Below are positions 1-20,024 of a DNA stretch of 64,000 nucleotides, piece by piece. The stretch is taken from positions 4,069,001-4,133,000 of the forward strand of contig NC_134682.1 of NCBI RefSeq assembly GCF_024713945.1. The letters run 5' to 3'. Under the pieces are notes generated by a model. That model had not been told where the DNA came from. It saw only the letters and a program-made list of their open reading frames with translations, and did no database searches. The position numbers were made by a program, and so were the translations under genes. Within the stretch, counting starts at the first letter, position 1. Every line of letters starts with the position of its first letter. This DNA comes from Dermatophagoides farinae. Lineage: Eukaryota > Arthropoda > Arachnida > Sarcoptiformes > Pyroglyphidae.

Positions 1-609
1 GATATAAAAAGTGCGAATATCCTATTGGATGGACAACTTTGTGCACGATTAGGTGATCTTGGTCTTGTACGTCAAGGTTCAAATTCCAATACGGAAACAA
101 CTATTGTAACACAAACGGTTAAAGGAACCAGTGTATATATGGCACCAGAAGCATTTCGTGGTGATGTTTCTGTGAAAGTGGATACATTTAGTTTCGGTGT
201 TGTTTCATTAGAATTATTGACCGGTATGGCTGCATTCGATCCTAATCGTGATGAATCCGATATGGTATCGTATATTGATGAAATGATTGGTGATGAATTT
301 GATCAAACAACAAATTATGATCGAAATATCAATCTAATCGAATCAATTAAACAAACATATCAACGATGGAATAATCCAACAAAACTTGAGCAGATATTTG
401 ATCAAAAATGTACGGATTGGCCACAACAATTGGCCACAAAATTGATGATTTTGGCAAAATGTTGTATTGAACAACGAAAACGAAATCGACCCACAATGAT
501 TGAGGTTTTCTAAAGGTTTTTTAATGGGGAAAAACAAAAATTTATTTAAAAATTTTTTTTTATTAATTTACAGGTACGAAATTTTCTTGATCACCTGTTG
601 CGTACATAA
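1..609 (+). CDS. Pelle/IRAK4-like serine/threonine kinase, C-terminal part (5' end outside window)
   Basis: This is the 3' end of a protein kinase of the Toll/IL-1 pathway, which acts downstream of MyD88/Tube at the receptor complex. Exons are <1-504 and 574-609, joined in phase 0. The window opens inside the catalytic loop at DIKSANILLD. GDLGLVR follows, so the DFG motif is DLG, then a TQTVKGTSVYMAPEAFRG activation segment and the DTFSFGVVSLELLTG helix. The Tyr-Met-Ala-Pro-Glu-Ala and Leu-Leu-Thr-Gly pattern is what IRAK4 and Drosophila Pelle show. Exon 2 adds a short tail ending NFLDHLLRT. The stop lies 35 bases from the stop of the convergent cyclin H gene. The death domain and P-loop are not in the window, so Pelle and IRAK1/4 cannot be told apart further. 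Confidence 0.85.
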
Positions 610-644
610 AAATAATACCGTTATGGTACAGTTCATTGGCGACA

Positions 645-2081
645 TCATTTTTTACGTATAGATCGTTCCAGAAGATTTTGTTCAGTTCGATCTTGTTCGG
701 AACGATAATGAGAATAACGTTCTAATGGGTAAGTGGTCGTATCGTCTTCGATTTGGTCATCATCATCCACATCATCAATTTCATCATCAGAATCAATCGG
801 CCGATTTGATGAGTCAGATCGATTCATAGCCATTGTTTTACTTTGTACATATTCCAATTTAGTATCAATTTGTTTTACATAATTTTTTGCTGGTGGTTCA
901 ATCTTTCGAATCATCTCATTGGTTTCTATATTCAATAAACGAGATCGAGATTAGAATAAAGGTCACTAAATCTCAACATCATGGTTTCATCATCATACTT
1001 ATCATCCATTTACGAAGAAAAGCTATTTCATCTGAATTTCCATCGAATAATATACGTAAATATCTATCAAAAAACAATAATACATTACATTCAATCAAAT
1101 TGCAATAAAATGACTGCCCAACTTACTCGTCCATTGATTCATTAAATTTATCGGCTGCATATATGATGGCCAACAACGCAAGCTGTGATGGTGGTGTGAA
1201 AAAAAAATTCAATTATTAAAAAACCAATCTACTTAATAATAATTACCTGATTCGGACAGAGAAGAAAAAAAGCATCGGTAAGAAAACATTGATCAATAAA
1301 TGTATCGATATGTTGTCGATAACGTTCCGGATCTCGGCACGATGGACAACGGGTCTAATCATCGGGTTTTTTTCATTTTTAAAAAAATTCACCATTTAAA
1401 AAAAAATTGTTTGGTTTACCTTGATATCGATAAGAAATCCTTCGATCGATCGATATGGATGCCAAATGATCAGCTGATAATTGATTTTAAGTAACAATAA
1501 TAGTTCATTGTTCAATACAATATCGGCCGCTTTTTCACGATCACCTTTAACATTTTTAACAAATTGATCCATTGTAACATTGAATTCTTCAATTTTGGCA
1601 GCTAAATATACACATGTAACAATCAAATGTTTTGGATGATGTTCCATTACAGAATTATTGAGATAGAAACGTTTAAAATATTGTATTGATGTACTCTATA
1701 TCAAATGAATAAAACGATATTTTAATGAATATGAAAAAAGATTCGATAATATAATCCAATGATTTACCGTCACATATTTAGGCATAGGTGGATTGAATCG
1801 ACGGCAAAAATCTCTCAATAAACTTAGATAAAAATTAACCAAAGCTATCTCTTCGGCAAGTGTTAGAAAATGTTTATGAGCTTCATCTGGCTGTAAACAG
1901 AATTTGTTTTAACAAAAAATCAATTTAAATGGATTCAAATCTTTTTTGATTTTCTTACCTTCACATTAAGCCAGGTAATATTGTCTTGAATAAAACGATG
2001 ATTTGCTTCCTGTCTTCGTCTATATAGTTCATCTTCATCATCAAATATCCAATATTTATAATGTGTTGTTGTACGGAACAT
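645..2081 (-). CDS. CCNH: Cyclin H (CDK-activating kinase / TFIIH subunit)
   Basis: Cyclin H partners CDK7 and MAT1. This complex phosphorylates the T-loops of cell-cycle CDKs and, within TFIIH, the RNA polymerase II tail. Seven exons read 2081-1959, 1890-1768, 1695-1420, 1354-1247, 1182-1127, 1063-999 and 925-645. All have GT-AG ends and the phases join, giving 343 residues (human 323). The N-terminus reads HYKYWIFDDEDELYRRR, like the human HWTFSSEEQLARLR. The cyclin box has FKRFYLNNSVMEHHP, AKIEEFNV and HPYRSIEGFLIDIK, all near-matches to vertebrate cyclin H. The tail holds an EPPAKNYVKQ segment and an acidic stretch, as in the family. The start ATG is the first in frame and lies directly before the family-conserved N-terminus. 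Confidence 0.93.
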
Positions 2082-3328
2082 ATTTGTATACGAGAATTTT
2101 GATTTTCTAATTTTTTTACTTTGAAAAAAATTCTTTCAAAAAAAAAAATGTAAACAATTGTTTTTTTGGAATATTTCGAACATGTGTGTGTGTGTGTCAG
2201 TGACCCGTACATAGATAATGTATCCTAATTTTTCAAAAAAAAAAAAAAAAAATGAATTTTGAATTTTGACATGTTCAAAGTCCTCACACTAAATAGGATT
2301 TTTTTTTAGGTGAATATGCCAAAAAAAAAAAAAATTTTCCATTCTCTAATTTTATTATCATTCATTCATTCATATTTTTATATGTGTGTATGATACATTG
2401 TCATTTGGAAATTGGAACAATCACACCCACAATGATATACTAGCTTCTTGTTCAATATGCTGTTCTCGATTTAATGTTTCTTTATTATCATCATTTTCTA
2501 ACGAAAAAAGAAAAAAAAACTAAATGCTGATTTCAGCAGAAAAAAAAACATTTCATTAATTTTTTGATTGAATAATGTGAAATTCATAAATCAAAAAAAA
2601 AAAAAAACGAAGAACGAAAAACGAAAGTGTTGGCTATCGTTATTGAAAACAGGTTATCATTCGAAAAAAATTTTGAAATCAATTGAAATATTTATTACAT
2701 GAAATGAAAAATAAATTAAATGATGGAAAATTAAATGGAAAAAGAACTCGGACTGAAGAAAAATTATTGATTTATCATTATCATCACCATCACCATTACC
2801 ATTATCGTCATCATCAAATATAAACGACACACAAATCACAAGACAGCAAAAAAAATGTCTTTTCTTTTCTTTTTTTTTTTTCTAACTAATCATAAATGTT
2901 GACAAATCGTAAATTGTGTCAACTTCTCTGATTTTTTTTTCTTCTCAACAAAAATTTCTTTTCCTGCTCCTGTGTATGTATAGAAAACATTCGATAAGAG
3001 TGTGAAATTATTAGTGTGTTTGTGTAATGGAATTTTCACATCATCATCATCATCGTTGTCGTTGTTGTTTTTGATAACTTTTCACAATCACATCTCTCAT
3101 TCTAAAACAAAAAAGAAAGAAAATTTTGTTGAGAAATAAATTAATTTAGTTCGTGTGTGTGTGTTTAAGCTTTTTGCACAATAACTAATAACAATAATCA
3201 AACAGTTGACAAATTTCTTTCGTTTAGTCAACATCGTTTTAGTTTGTTTGTTTGTTTGTTTGTTTTTGGCCCATCCATCCATCTATTCAATCTATCCATA
3301 AATCGTGATTGAGAAACAAAAAGCAAAC
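2082..3328. other. Intergenic, between divergent cyclin H and reeler genes
   Basis: The interval carries the divergent 5' flanks of the two genes. It has poly-A/T runs, a TG repeat near 2181, CAT-type triplets and a GTTT repeat near 3245. No coding exon is supported. Confidence 0.6.
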
Positions 3329-4156
3329 ATGAAAAAATTCATCAAAATATTCACCACCATTGGAATATTGTTGGCCATCATTATTGGTTCAATAAGATCA
3401 TATCCAACTGGTGCACCAAAATGTTCGGCAACAGCACCAAAACATGAAGATCATAAAGCACAGACAACACCATCACCATATCAGATAACGGCATCAAAAA
3501 CGGGTAAATCCACTGCATCGGTAACAATTTCTGGTGGTGATTTTAAAGGTTTTATGTTGTATGCGGCTAAACCCGGTTCAAATGATATGATCGGTACGTT
3601 TACTAAGACTGATAAATCCAAAGAAATTACCTGTGGATCTGCTGTAAGTTTTTTTTTTGTTTTGTTTTCCATGTTGCTGAAATTGAAATTTGAGAAAAAA
3701 AAACTAATAATAATTTCTTTATTATGTTTAAATAGTCGGCCATTACACATAAAAATGATAAAGCTAAAAGTTCAATTACATTGACCTGGAATGCACCGGA
3801 TAAATTTACGGGTGATGTTGAATTCAGGTAAATAATTATTTGTTATTCAAAACAAAACAAAAAAATGATTCATGTCAACGATGACAACAACAACAACAAC
3901 AGGTCACAGTCTAATAATTGACAAAAATGTGGTCAAACGTGTGTGTTTGGTGTTTCATTCGAGCAATGAAATTGTATATGTTAGGAAAAAAATTGTAAAA
4001 GAAACAATCAGTTTTCAATTTTAACAATTCACTTTTTTAATTTATTTACATTTTCTTTCTCTATTTACACACACATGAATAAACAGGGCCAGTGTTGTCA
4101 AAGAATTTAAAGAATTTTGGTCTGGTCTGAAATCACCAAAAGTCACCTTTAAATAA
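3329..4156 (+). CDS. Secreted reeler-domain protein (putative defence protein family)
   Basis: Small secreted arthropod protein of the reeler/putative defence protein family, induced on infection in some insects. Its molecular activity is not settled. Exons are 3329-3643, 3736-3827 and 4087-4156, giving 158 residues, the usual family size. The signal peptide is MKKFIKIFTTIGILLAIIIG, with cleavage likely just before the YPTGAPKC start of the mature protein. The reeler signature follows: Cys in APKC, PKHEDHKAQ, PSPYQI, then ISGGDFKGFMLYA. A second Cys is in KEITCGSA, and a beta-rich end includes LTWNAPDKFTGDVEFRASVV. Eight codons upstream an in-frame ATG exists at 3305; I prefer 3329 because it begins the signal peptide cleanly. 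A poly(A) signal AATAAA lies at 4414. Confidence 0.85.
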
Positions 4157-5228
4157 TAATGAAAAAAAAGGGATAAATTGTGATTCGAGCTCATTATTAT
4201 CATCATCATCATCATTATCATCGTCGTCGTCGTCGTCGTCGTCGTCAACATCCTGATCATCATCAATATTAATCATTGAACAAAATTGATTCGAATTTTA
4301 GAATTTTTCAGATTATTATTATTATTATTAATTTTTTTTTCTATAGAAAACAAAAACACATTCTGAATTCTTTGCTGTTATTATGATAATTTAAAAATTC
4401 AAACAAAATATTAAATAAATGAATTTTTTTTGCCGTTTTTTAAAACAAAATTCCTTTTCATAATAATAAGAATCGCGCGTGTGAAAAAAAAAATTCTGTT
4501 GTTGTTGTTGTCGTTTTGTGTTTACGAGCGTGTGTGTGTGTGTTGTGTGTGCTGTTTATCATAAATCGTCATCTTAAAAATCAGCTGATATCATCCACAC
4601 ATTGACTCATCATCATCGATATTTTTGAAAAAAATTTTTTTTTTGTTTTTCAAATTCATTGATTATTATGATATGTTTCGATCCATGGTCATATTTGATC
4701 AATAAAAAGAGAGAGAAAGAAAAAAAAAGACGGCAAGTTTTTTTTGCTGGACATGATGATTACATATAACCGGTTCGATCAACAGAAAAAAAACATCTTT
4801 AATTAAATATTGAAAAAAAATTGAATAAATAAAATAAAATAAAAACTGGTCATACCTTGTGTTTTTGTGTGTGTGTGTGTGCGTTTGCAAGCGAATATAA
4901 ATAAACTATATACTATAATAAAAAACATCTAGATAGCTGATTCGAACAGGTTAGCAATCTAACATCAACAACAATCAAAGTGATGACCAACCACTTGTCA
5001 TAAAGTTATTGACCCATTTTTCATCTTAAAATTCGACACACACGTACACACAGAAAAAAAATCGACTGATCATCATCATCATCAATAATCAGAAATTATT
5101 TGTCTTCAACATAAAAAAAAATATCCAACAATAAATTCTATCCACTTTTATCATTTTTGATTCGAATTTTAGTTGTTTTTTTTTTACTTGCTACTAGTCC
5201 ACGTTTATTTATTATTTGAAAACAAAAA
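4157..5228. other. Intergenic with dense simple repeats
   Basis: 3' flank of the reeler gene and 5' flank of the farnesyl diphosphate synthase gene. Contains a GTC run at 4221-4246, TG tracts near 4535 and 4866, and many poly-A/T runs. No exon is supported. Confidence 0.6.
4221..4246. repeat. (TCG)n microsatellite
   Basis: About 8-9 uninterrupted TCG triplets just 3' of the reeler gene, preceded by CAT triplets. Confidence 0.9.
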
Positions 5229-6698
5229 ATGCAGGCCAGTAATATGACAAGATTTATTCGTTATTATACTCAACATTGTCATCGTCGTATGTCATCAATA
5301 ATCATTAATGGTTCTTCATCTGTTGTTGTTGTTGATAAAAAATCATCATCATCATCATCGGTAATAAAGCCACCATATTTCATTAATCAATCATCAAATG
5401 TATCATTCAATTCAACAAGGTAATATATATACGATGTTTATGAATTGTTTGAAATTTTCAAATTTTTCAATTTTCAAATTGATGATGATGATGATTTATA
5501 TCTGATGTTAATATAGATATATGGTTACCAAAACAAAAACAGGTGGTAAATTGAATAGAACGATATCGGCAATCGATCTGAATGAATTTGATGATGTATA
5601 TGAACAAGCACGTTTGAAAGCAATTGCCGATATTTACAATGAACACCAACAAACACAATCATTAAATGAAGCTAAAGAATGGCTACAAAATGTAATTGAT
5701 TATAATGTCGGCACTGGTAAACGTAATCGTGCACGTATCTGTTGGCTTGCATATAGACAATTATGTCCATCATCTGAATCTATAACTCAAGATAAAAATC
5801 TTCAAATCGGTATACTTGGCTATTGTTTAGAATTGATGCAATCATATTTTCTAATATTCGATGATATTATGGATGATTCGATTACACGTCGTGGTCAAAT
5901 TTGTTGGTATCGAAAGGTAAACACAAAGGACTATTGAGAAAAAAAAACCTTAAATCTAATTTAATTTAATTAATCATTTAAAAAATTTAGAATGGAATCG
6001 GTATGATTGCCATTAACGATGGTGTTATGATTAGTAGCTTGATACATTTATTATTGAAACAAAATCTAAGTACAAATCCAGTGTATACACATATGGTTGA
6101 ATTATTCAACGAAGTTACACGTTACACTTCATATGGCCAATGTTTAGATCTATTATCGAATCCGTCTGATGGATCAAAATTAGATTTTTCCAAATTCACA
6201 ACCGAACGTTATGATACGATTGTTCAATATAAAACAGCTTATTATACATTCTCATTACCGATACGATTGGCCATCTATTTGGCTGGAATCATTGATCCAA
6301 ATACTCATAATGAAGCGGAAGAAATACTTTTACAAATTGGACATTTTTTTCAAACACAAGATGATTATCTTGATTGTTTTGGTGATTCAAATATAACTGG
6401 TAAAATTGGTACCGATATTGAAGATGGTAAATGTTCATGGCTTTGTGTTCAGGCATTAAAATTGGCTAATAATGATCAACAGGCATTACTATTTCAACAT
6501 TATGGTGTAAAATCTAAAGAATCTGTTCAAATTGTTCGAAATATTTATCAACAATTATGTTTAGAACAAGTGTTTGCTCAATATGAACATGATAAGTACA
6601 AAGAAATTTGTTCAAGAATCGATCATATCGAAAATAAAATGCTGCCCAAAGATTTGTTCCACATGGTATTAACCATGATCTATAAACGAAAACAATGA
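5229..6698 (+). CDS. FDPS: Farnesyl diphosphate synthase
   Basis: Condenses DMAPP/GPP with IPP to farnesyl diphosphate for sesquiterpenoid hormones, dolichol, ubiquinone and prenylation. Exons are 5229-5419, 5517-5916 and 5991-6698, with phases agreeing, giving 432 residues. The first Asp-rich motif, DDIMDD, is at residues 179-184, followed by SITRRGQICWY. The second, DDYLD, is at 321-325. TGGKLNR is the GGKxxR substrate-binding motif. Residues -5/-4 before the first motif are Tyr-Phe, fitting a C15 chain limit. The first about 60 residues are Arg- and Ser-rich with no counterpart in the catalytic fold, and could be a mitochondrial presequence. An internal ATG at 5289 might give a cytosolic form. 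AATAAA lies at 6724. The gene converges on Asterix. Confidence 0.93.
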
Positions 6699-6847
6699 AT
6701 TGTGAAATCTTGATGAATGAATCAATAAATAGTTGCCATACATTTTTTTTTGACCATTAAAAATATCTATTTATTTAAATGAATGTTTTTACCCAATTTT
6801 AAATAATAAAAACAATTATTATTACTTTGAATCAATCAATCAATTGA

Positions 6848-7305
6848 TTAATTTGTAAATGGTAATGTCATTGGTAATGGATTCTGTAGATATGTCATGA
6901 CTACGGCCAAAAATGAGAGCATAAAACAGCTAAATATTTGTTTAAAATCATCGTGCATACGAAGATTGGCAAAACTAAATTGAACGAAAAAAAAAAATTC
7001 ATGTATCAAATGAACAAAACAAATAAGAAAAAAAATACCTTATGGCCGAACAAAACAAAGCAATCCATGCTGACCATTTTAATTTCATCTATTTTTCGCA
7101 CAAGTAGAATCAAATTGATCAAAAAATTGTTGCTATCGTTCAAACCACTTACCATCAGACCGCACATAGAAAACAACATGGAAAGAAGATTCATATAATC
7201 TGGTGTTGGATCTTCAGATGGACTACCGATACAACCAGCCGGTAATGGTTTATATCTTTGAACTCGATCTGGACGTCGTGGATCATTACTATTCATTTGA
7301 GACAT
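6848..7305 (-). CDS. WDR83OS: PAT complex subunit Asterix (WDR83OS/CCDC47 partner)
   Basis: Small ER membrane protein. With CCDC47 it forms the PAT complex, an intramembrane chaperone for multi-pass proteins at the translocon. Exons are 7305-7153, 7088-7039 and 6974-6848, joined to 109 residues (human 106). Family hallmarks are [24 protein letters not shown]-like [20 protein letters not shown], then [16 protein letters not shown]. The final helix reads [17 protein letters not shown] and ends PMTLPF. These match the human protein almost position by position, and the middle SFANLR segment confirms the exon 2-3 join. Its 3' end is 149 bases from the farnesyl synthase stop, so the 3' UTRs probably overlap. 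It lies 346 bases from the Pax gene on the same strand. Confidence 0.93.
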
Positions 7306-7651
7306 TTTATTTTCTGTCGAATTTTATAAAAAAAAATCAATGTGATCGAATAATTATCAGTTTATCGATAATAAGAATGTCTGCATGCACACACAACCAA
7401 CCAATACAGCTGATTCATTCAAGTGATAATGGCGCCATCTATTTGACTCCATGATGATTACCGGACAATTGAAATTATCAGATATGACAAACTTTTAATA
7501 TAAAAAATAGAACGATATCATTTATTATAGTTAATATTCATAAATTGGAACAAAAAAAAAATTACATATACATCGAATGAGAATTTCATTTCATAGAATC
7601 ATAAATTCTGTTTCGTGATTAATTAATAATTCATCATTATTTACAATATAT
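7306..7651. other. Short intergenic gap, Pax3/7 3' end to Asterix promoter
   Basis: 346 bases of AT-rich sequence. Contains the 3' UTR of the Pax3/7 gene and the upstream region of Asterix. No exon seen. Confidence 0.55.
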
Positions 7652-15027
<7,376 letters not shown>

Positions 15028-17418
15028 TGTTGTGGAAAAAAAACAAAACAAAACAAAAAAAAGAATTTTTCTATTTTATTCTTCTTCTTCAATGAATTTT
15101 TCTTCCCCAAAATTTAATCATTTCTTAACGGAACTTTGGTTAATATATGATCATATTTGTAGTATAGTATCACTATTTGGTCACACACACACACACACAC
15201 ACGCACAGAGAGTAATTGGTTGTGGTCCAAAAAATTTGATTATTTTTGATTGCAGTAATAATAATATTTTTTTTCAGGACCGTAACAGAATCAAATTACC
15301 AGAAAAAAAAATACTAAGAAACTATAACGATATCGATGATTATATGACGATGATGATGATGATGATTATGGTCAAATATTTACACACACACATACTCACT
15401 CGCACTTGTTTGGTCAAAATATTAGATTCGGATATCAGATACGGAACGAAAAAAAAAAAAAATTTTTTTTTGTGTTGATCAAATTTCTTTCGTGGCCAGA
15501 CAAGGGCTTCTACGAAAAAAAATGTTTCAATTTTTTTTTTGTTTGATTTCGCACTTTGTAACTTTTCTTTTTCTATCTGTACAATATTGCTACCAGACAA
15601 GAAATGTAGAAAAAAAAATGAAATCAAATCATTTCACTGGTGTTTCAGGAACGAATTTGTTGTTGTTGCTGCTGTTGTTCAGGCAGGGTAGGTAGTATCA
15701 TTCGTTTCGATTCGATTTGATTCGATTCGATTCGTGGTCCGTTTTTGTTGAATAACTAACCGAAACTAAACAGAATATACTACTCTATACAACAGACACC
15801 AACAACAACAAAAAAAAAACAGTTTCATTTCAACAAATTTTGTTTTGGATTCATACAAGAAAAGTTCTCTTCTTTTGTATACAATACAATTTATGAGAAA
15901 ATAAAAAAATTAAAAAAATTTCGGCTGTCTACTATTGGATAATCAACCATACAACAGGTTCCGCCCCATTTTGGGCATGGCCAATAACAATTTCTTGTTC
16001 GAAGGTTTGGATATTTTTTTAGCCAATCACACAAACACATACACAGATCTATGGCTTCTCCTTTACAATACACACACACACACACACAGTGGATCTGATT
16101 AATGTGAATTTCAGCAACAACAACAACAACAACAAGGACCTCACTGTATTTTGAATAATAAATGAATGAATGAATGAATGGACCTGGTTACATAAAACGA
16201 ATTTGGTCCCCATTGTTATTATTATTATTATTATATGATTATTATTGTTGCTGTTGTTAATTACCATCAAAAGCAAAAAAAAAAAAACTAGACCGTGAAG
16301 AAATTTTGAAAATTTCTTTTCTTCATCATCAATCGATTGCCGTTGTTATATATTGTTGTTGATTTGGTGTGAATTTCGTAAATTTCATTTTGCATTTTTG
16401 CATTTCAATAACTAGATTTAAATGGTGTGATTATTTTATTATATTGATGATGATATTGGGGCGTCATGGTTCGTTATTGTTGGTGTTGTTGTCACTTTTA
16501 TTTTCAATTTGGTTGTAACCAAAAAAAAAAACCATAGGATGTGTCAAATGTCATTTGCTAAAAAAAAGGTCATTGAATGAATAACGTGGAAACAAAAATG
16601 GTCACACGGTCAATTTTTGTTTCTATTTAAATGATCGATTGATTCATTCACATTGATCATCGATTCGATTTGATCAATAAAACATCATGATGATGATGAT
16701 GATGATGAGAAAATTGGGTCAAAAATTACTTCATTTTACCACACACATATACATCTTTCCAATTCCACAACATAATTAGTTTCGGGTATTTAGAGAGAGA
16801 GAGAGAAAAAAAAGATGATGTTCAACAACAAAATCAGAACACAAAGAAGAAGAAGAAAATTGTTGTTGTTGTTGATTTACTTGTTTATTATGAAAATTGG
16901 GCGTAAAATTCATCTTCATTCAAAGATTTGCCAAAAAAAAGTGATTATTATGAACATAATCAGCTAATGTGTGTGTGTGTCTTTATTTTTTATTGGCTGC
17001 TTCCGCGTATTTTTTTTTTGTTTTTTTGTTTTTCTCTCATTACGATTTACACGTGAATCATCATCATCACCGATTCTACTGATGAACTATAGTGAATAAT
17101 TCACAAGAAACAGAAAAAAAATATTCAGATGTTTTATGACGATCAATAAAACCATAAAAAAAAACAAAAACAAAACAAACCAGACCAAAAAAAAAAAAAA
17201 AAATGAAAAATGAAAAAAACATTCGAAAATGTAATGTTCACAAATGACATGTTCGGTGTAATGTTTGAAATGGAATTATCTAATGAGATTCCTGTGTATG
17301 CATGTTTAGTGGTGATAATGACCATCATCACCACCACTGCTACTACTACTGTGATTATGGTCATAAAAAATTTTTCGGACCAAATTTTTTTTTTCATTAC
17401 TAAAAAAAAAGTTTTTTT

Positions 17419-17457
<39 letters not shown>

Positions 17458-19799
17458 GGTTGTGAAAACGATGATAATGACCATTCATTATTATCATTCT
17501 TACTACTACATTATTATCAATGAGGAAAAAAAAGGTAAAAAAAAGGTACATCGATCGTCGTTGTTGTTGATGATGATGATGATTTCTGAATACCGTGGTT
17601 CATATAAAAAAAAACTATGAGCTACTGGAACTTTGACGATGATGATGATGATAATGATGATCTTTTTGCTGCAGATACCATAAAAAAAATGTTCGGGCCA
17701 TAAAGGCTAGGGCCATAAAAATAACAATACGTTGTAGTGATTTTGAAGAATAATTCGTGGTCACACACACAGAGAGAGAGAGAATGAGAAATTTTTGGTT
17801 CATTATATTACCTGCCATGTGCAGGTATCTTCAATTCACGTCAAACAAACTCAAATTCAATGAATTTAAACAACAACAAAAAAAAATTCTCTGTTTTTAA
17901 CCATAAACGTCGGCTTTGGGATTTTTTTTTTTTGGTTTCTGTATACCACCTCATTGGATCAATGATCCAGATTGAAAATGTCAAAAATTTTCGATGTAAA
18001 ACGTTAATTTCTTTCTTTTTCTCGTTTTTTTCTGAATTTTCTGATAAATTTCATGATGAATTTGAACAAATTGATTTTGAATGATTTTTTGTTTGTCAAT
18101 AAAAAAAAAAAAATTTTTATTAATGTCAAAACACACACATATAGGTTTGATCTATTGTGTGACAACAACAACAACAACAACAACGACGATGACAGAAAAA
18201 AAACATGTCATCAAAAAAAAAAAAAAAACTGGACATAGGTCAAACACACAAATTTCGTAAACCACCGTGGGTCATAAAAAATGAAAATGACAACAACAAC
18301 AACAACAACGACAACAAATTTTTGTTTCGTTCCAAAGATAGAATCTATTCCACCAAGTTGAATGAAACAAACTCTTAGGTTCTTTTTTTTTTTTTTTTGT
18401 TCGCTTCTGTCACAGAAACAGATAATGACCTAGATCATTTCATTGTCATCGTCAATTTTTCACCATCATCATCAGCACCTTTTCATCGTTTTGCGGACCT
18501 TATGATTTTCGTTGTTTTTTTTATTTTTATTTTTTTTTTTTTTTTGGTCAAGTTAAATTTGACCATTTTTTTATTGCACCCGAAAATAACAAAAAAAAAA
18601 CAGGTATACAACACACAACAACCAATACAAGTTGCTAGAAATAGAGAAAACAAAAACAATGAACACACATAAATTTTCTACCTGTCAATTATTGTCATCA
18701 ATCGATGATGATGATGATGATGAACCAAATGAAAAATTTTGAAACAAAAACCAAACATAGGTAACACCAGTGTGTGTGTGTGTGTACAAGAAACAAATCA
18801 TCATCACCCTTAATGATCTTTTTTTTCCTGGATCCAAGGACAAGAAATGAATTCAATGAATGAATGAAAACAAAAACGGGTCATAAATTAATCAATTTTT
18901 TTTTTTGCTTGTGGCTGTCACCAACAACAAATCAACAATCATCAACGATATTATTATTGTGTCATCATCGATCGATCGATCAGTGATCGTTTTTTTTTTA
19001 TTTTGTTTTTGTTTCACCATGCATGGTGTCGAAACAATCACATCAAACATGTTCGTATTGGGTAAACATGATAATAATAATAAAAAAAAATATGGACAAA
19101 AATATCATCATTGGGTAACAAACAAACAAAATAATGATGATAACATTGTGGCCACCACCACCATTACAACAACACCTTTATCATCATCATCATCATCATT
19201 GAAAATTCAATTGAATAAAATGAACAAATTTGTTTGGGCCAATCAAAATGACAAATTGATGAACAAAATCAAACAAATGATTTTCGTATACACAGACATA
19301 CACACACAGCCACACACAGAGGACAAGGACAACAATAAAGATTTACATTTTGTTCCATTGTTTCATTCAATTTCATGATTATCGTTTGGTTAGATATTCA
19401 CCATAGGTGGTGTATAGGCTTCCCATCATCATTAGTATGGATGTTTGTTGCACATTTCTTGTCCCAATCGTCATGGCCAATCATCAACAAGAAGAAAAAA
19501 AAATTTTTCTTGAAATTCGTCATACTTGGGTTCACATTTGTTTAACGGTTTTGGATATTTTTTGTTGCTGCTGATGTTGATGGTGAATCATTGTTTCATG
19601 TCTCGATTATTTTGTTTGTAATATGAACTAAAACAAAAACAAAAAAAAAAAAATCTGATGATGACAATTAATCAAATTTTGATTTTTTTTTGTTCAAATT
19701 TTTTATTTTTTTTTTTATTTAAACAAACAAATGATTAATAGTGTTTCATGGTATTGTTTTTTTTATAGGTTTTGATTGTTGGCCAGTTAGTTGCGTTAT
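15028..19799. other. Gene-free 4.8 kb block upstream of Pax3/7
   Basis: Contains only short open frames made of microsatellite translation. CA, CT, TTG, CAA and CAT runs and long poly-T tracts recur on both strands. It includes the Pax3/7 promoter side. No tRNA, mobile element or conserved exon was recognised. Confidence 0.6.
17422..17454. repeat. (CT)n microsatellite
   Basis: About 16 CT units in the gene-free block upstream of Pax3/7. Confidence 0.9.
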
Positions 19800-20024
19800 T
19801 CATTCATCGCGATATTTTGAAACAGATTCCAATAATTCTTCACGATATCCAACAATATCTACACGATCATCGGGTGCTACATAGGATGGTTTTCGTATAT
19901 TAACATATTCAGGTGACTTATAATTGAAATGAATGTAAATAATTCCAGCCATACTGGCCCATAATCCAAACCATTTTGCTGCCCGTATTAATGGTGGTGA
20001 TCGTTGTAATCGTGGATCATTCAT
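19800..20024 (-). CDS. Small single-helix membrane protein, possibly ATP synthase subunit e-like
   Basis: A 74-residue single-exon frame. It starts MNDPRLQRSPPLIRAAKWF, then a membrane helix GLWASMAGIIYIHF at about residues 20-34, then a charged tail ending SKYRDE. The SPPLIR-aromatic-helix layout, with a small-xxx-Gly pattern (ASMAG), resembles the N-terminus of mitochondrial F1Fo ATP synthase subunit e, where a GxxxG helix drives dimerisation. The tail does not look like the usual coiled subunit e tail, so the family call is weak. Another small mitochondrial inner-membrane subunit is equally possible. The low-complexity-free composition and its position opposite MYT1 support a real gene. 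Confidence 0.5.
   Translation of the reverse strand: MNDPRLQRSPPLIRAAKWFGLWASMAGIIYIHFNYKSPEYVNIRKPSYVAPDDRVDIVGYREELLESVSKYRDE

Noticed and set aside
17210-17620. 136-residue frame containing a Leu-Ser run
   Set aside because: The central part is the (CT)n microsatellite read as Ser-Leu, and flanks are poly-T.
18905-19378. 157-residue frame
   Set aside because: Mostly Asn/Thr/Ser repeats and microsatellite translation with no recognisable domain. Surrounding sequence is repeat desert.
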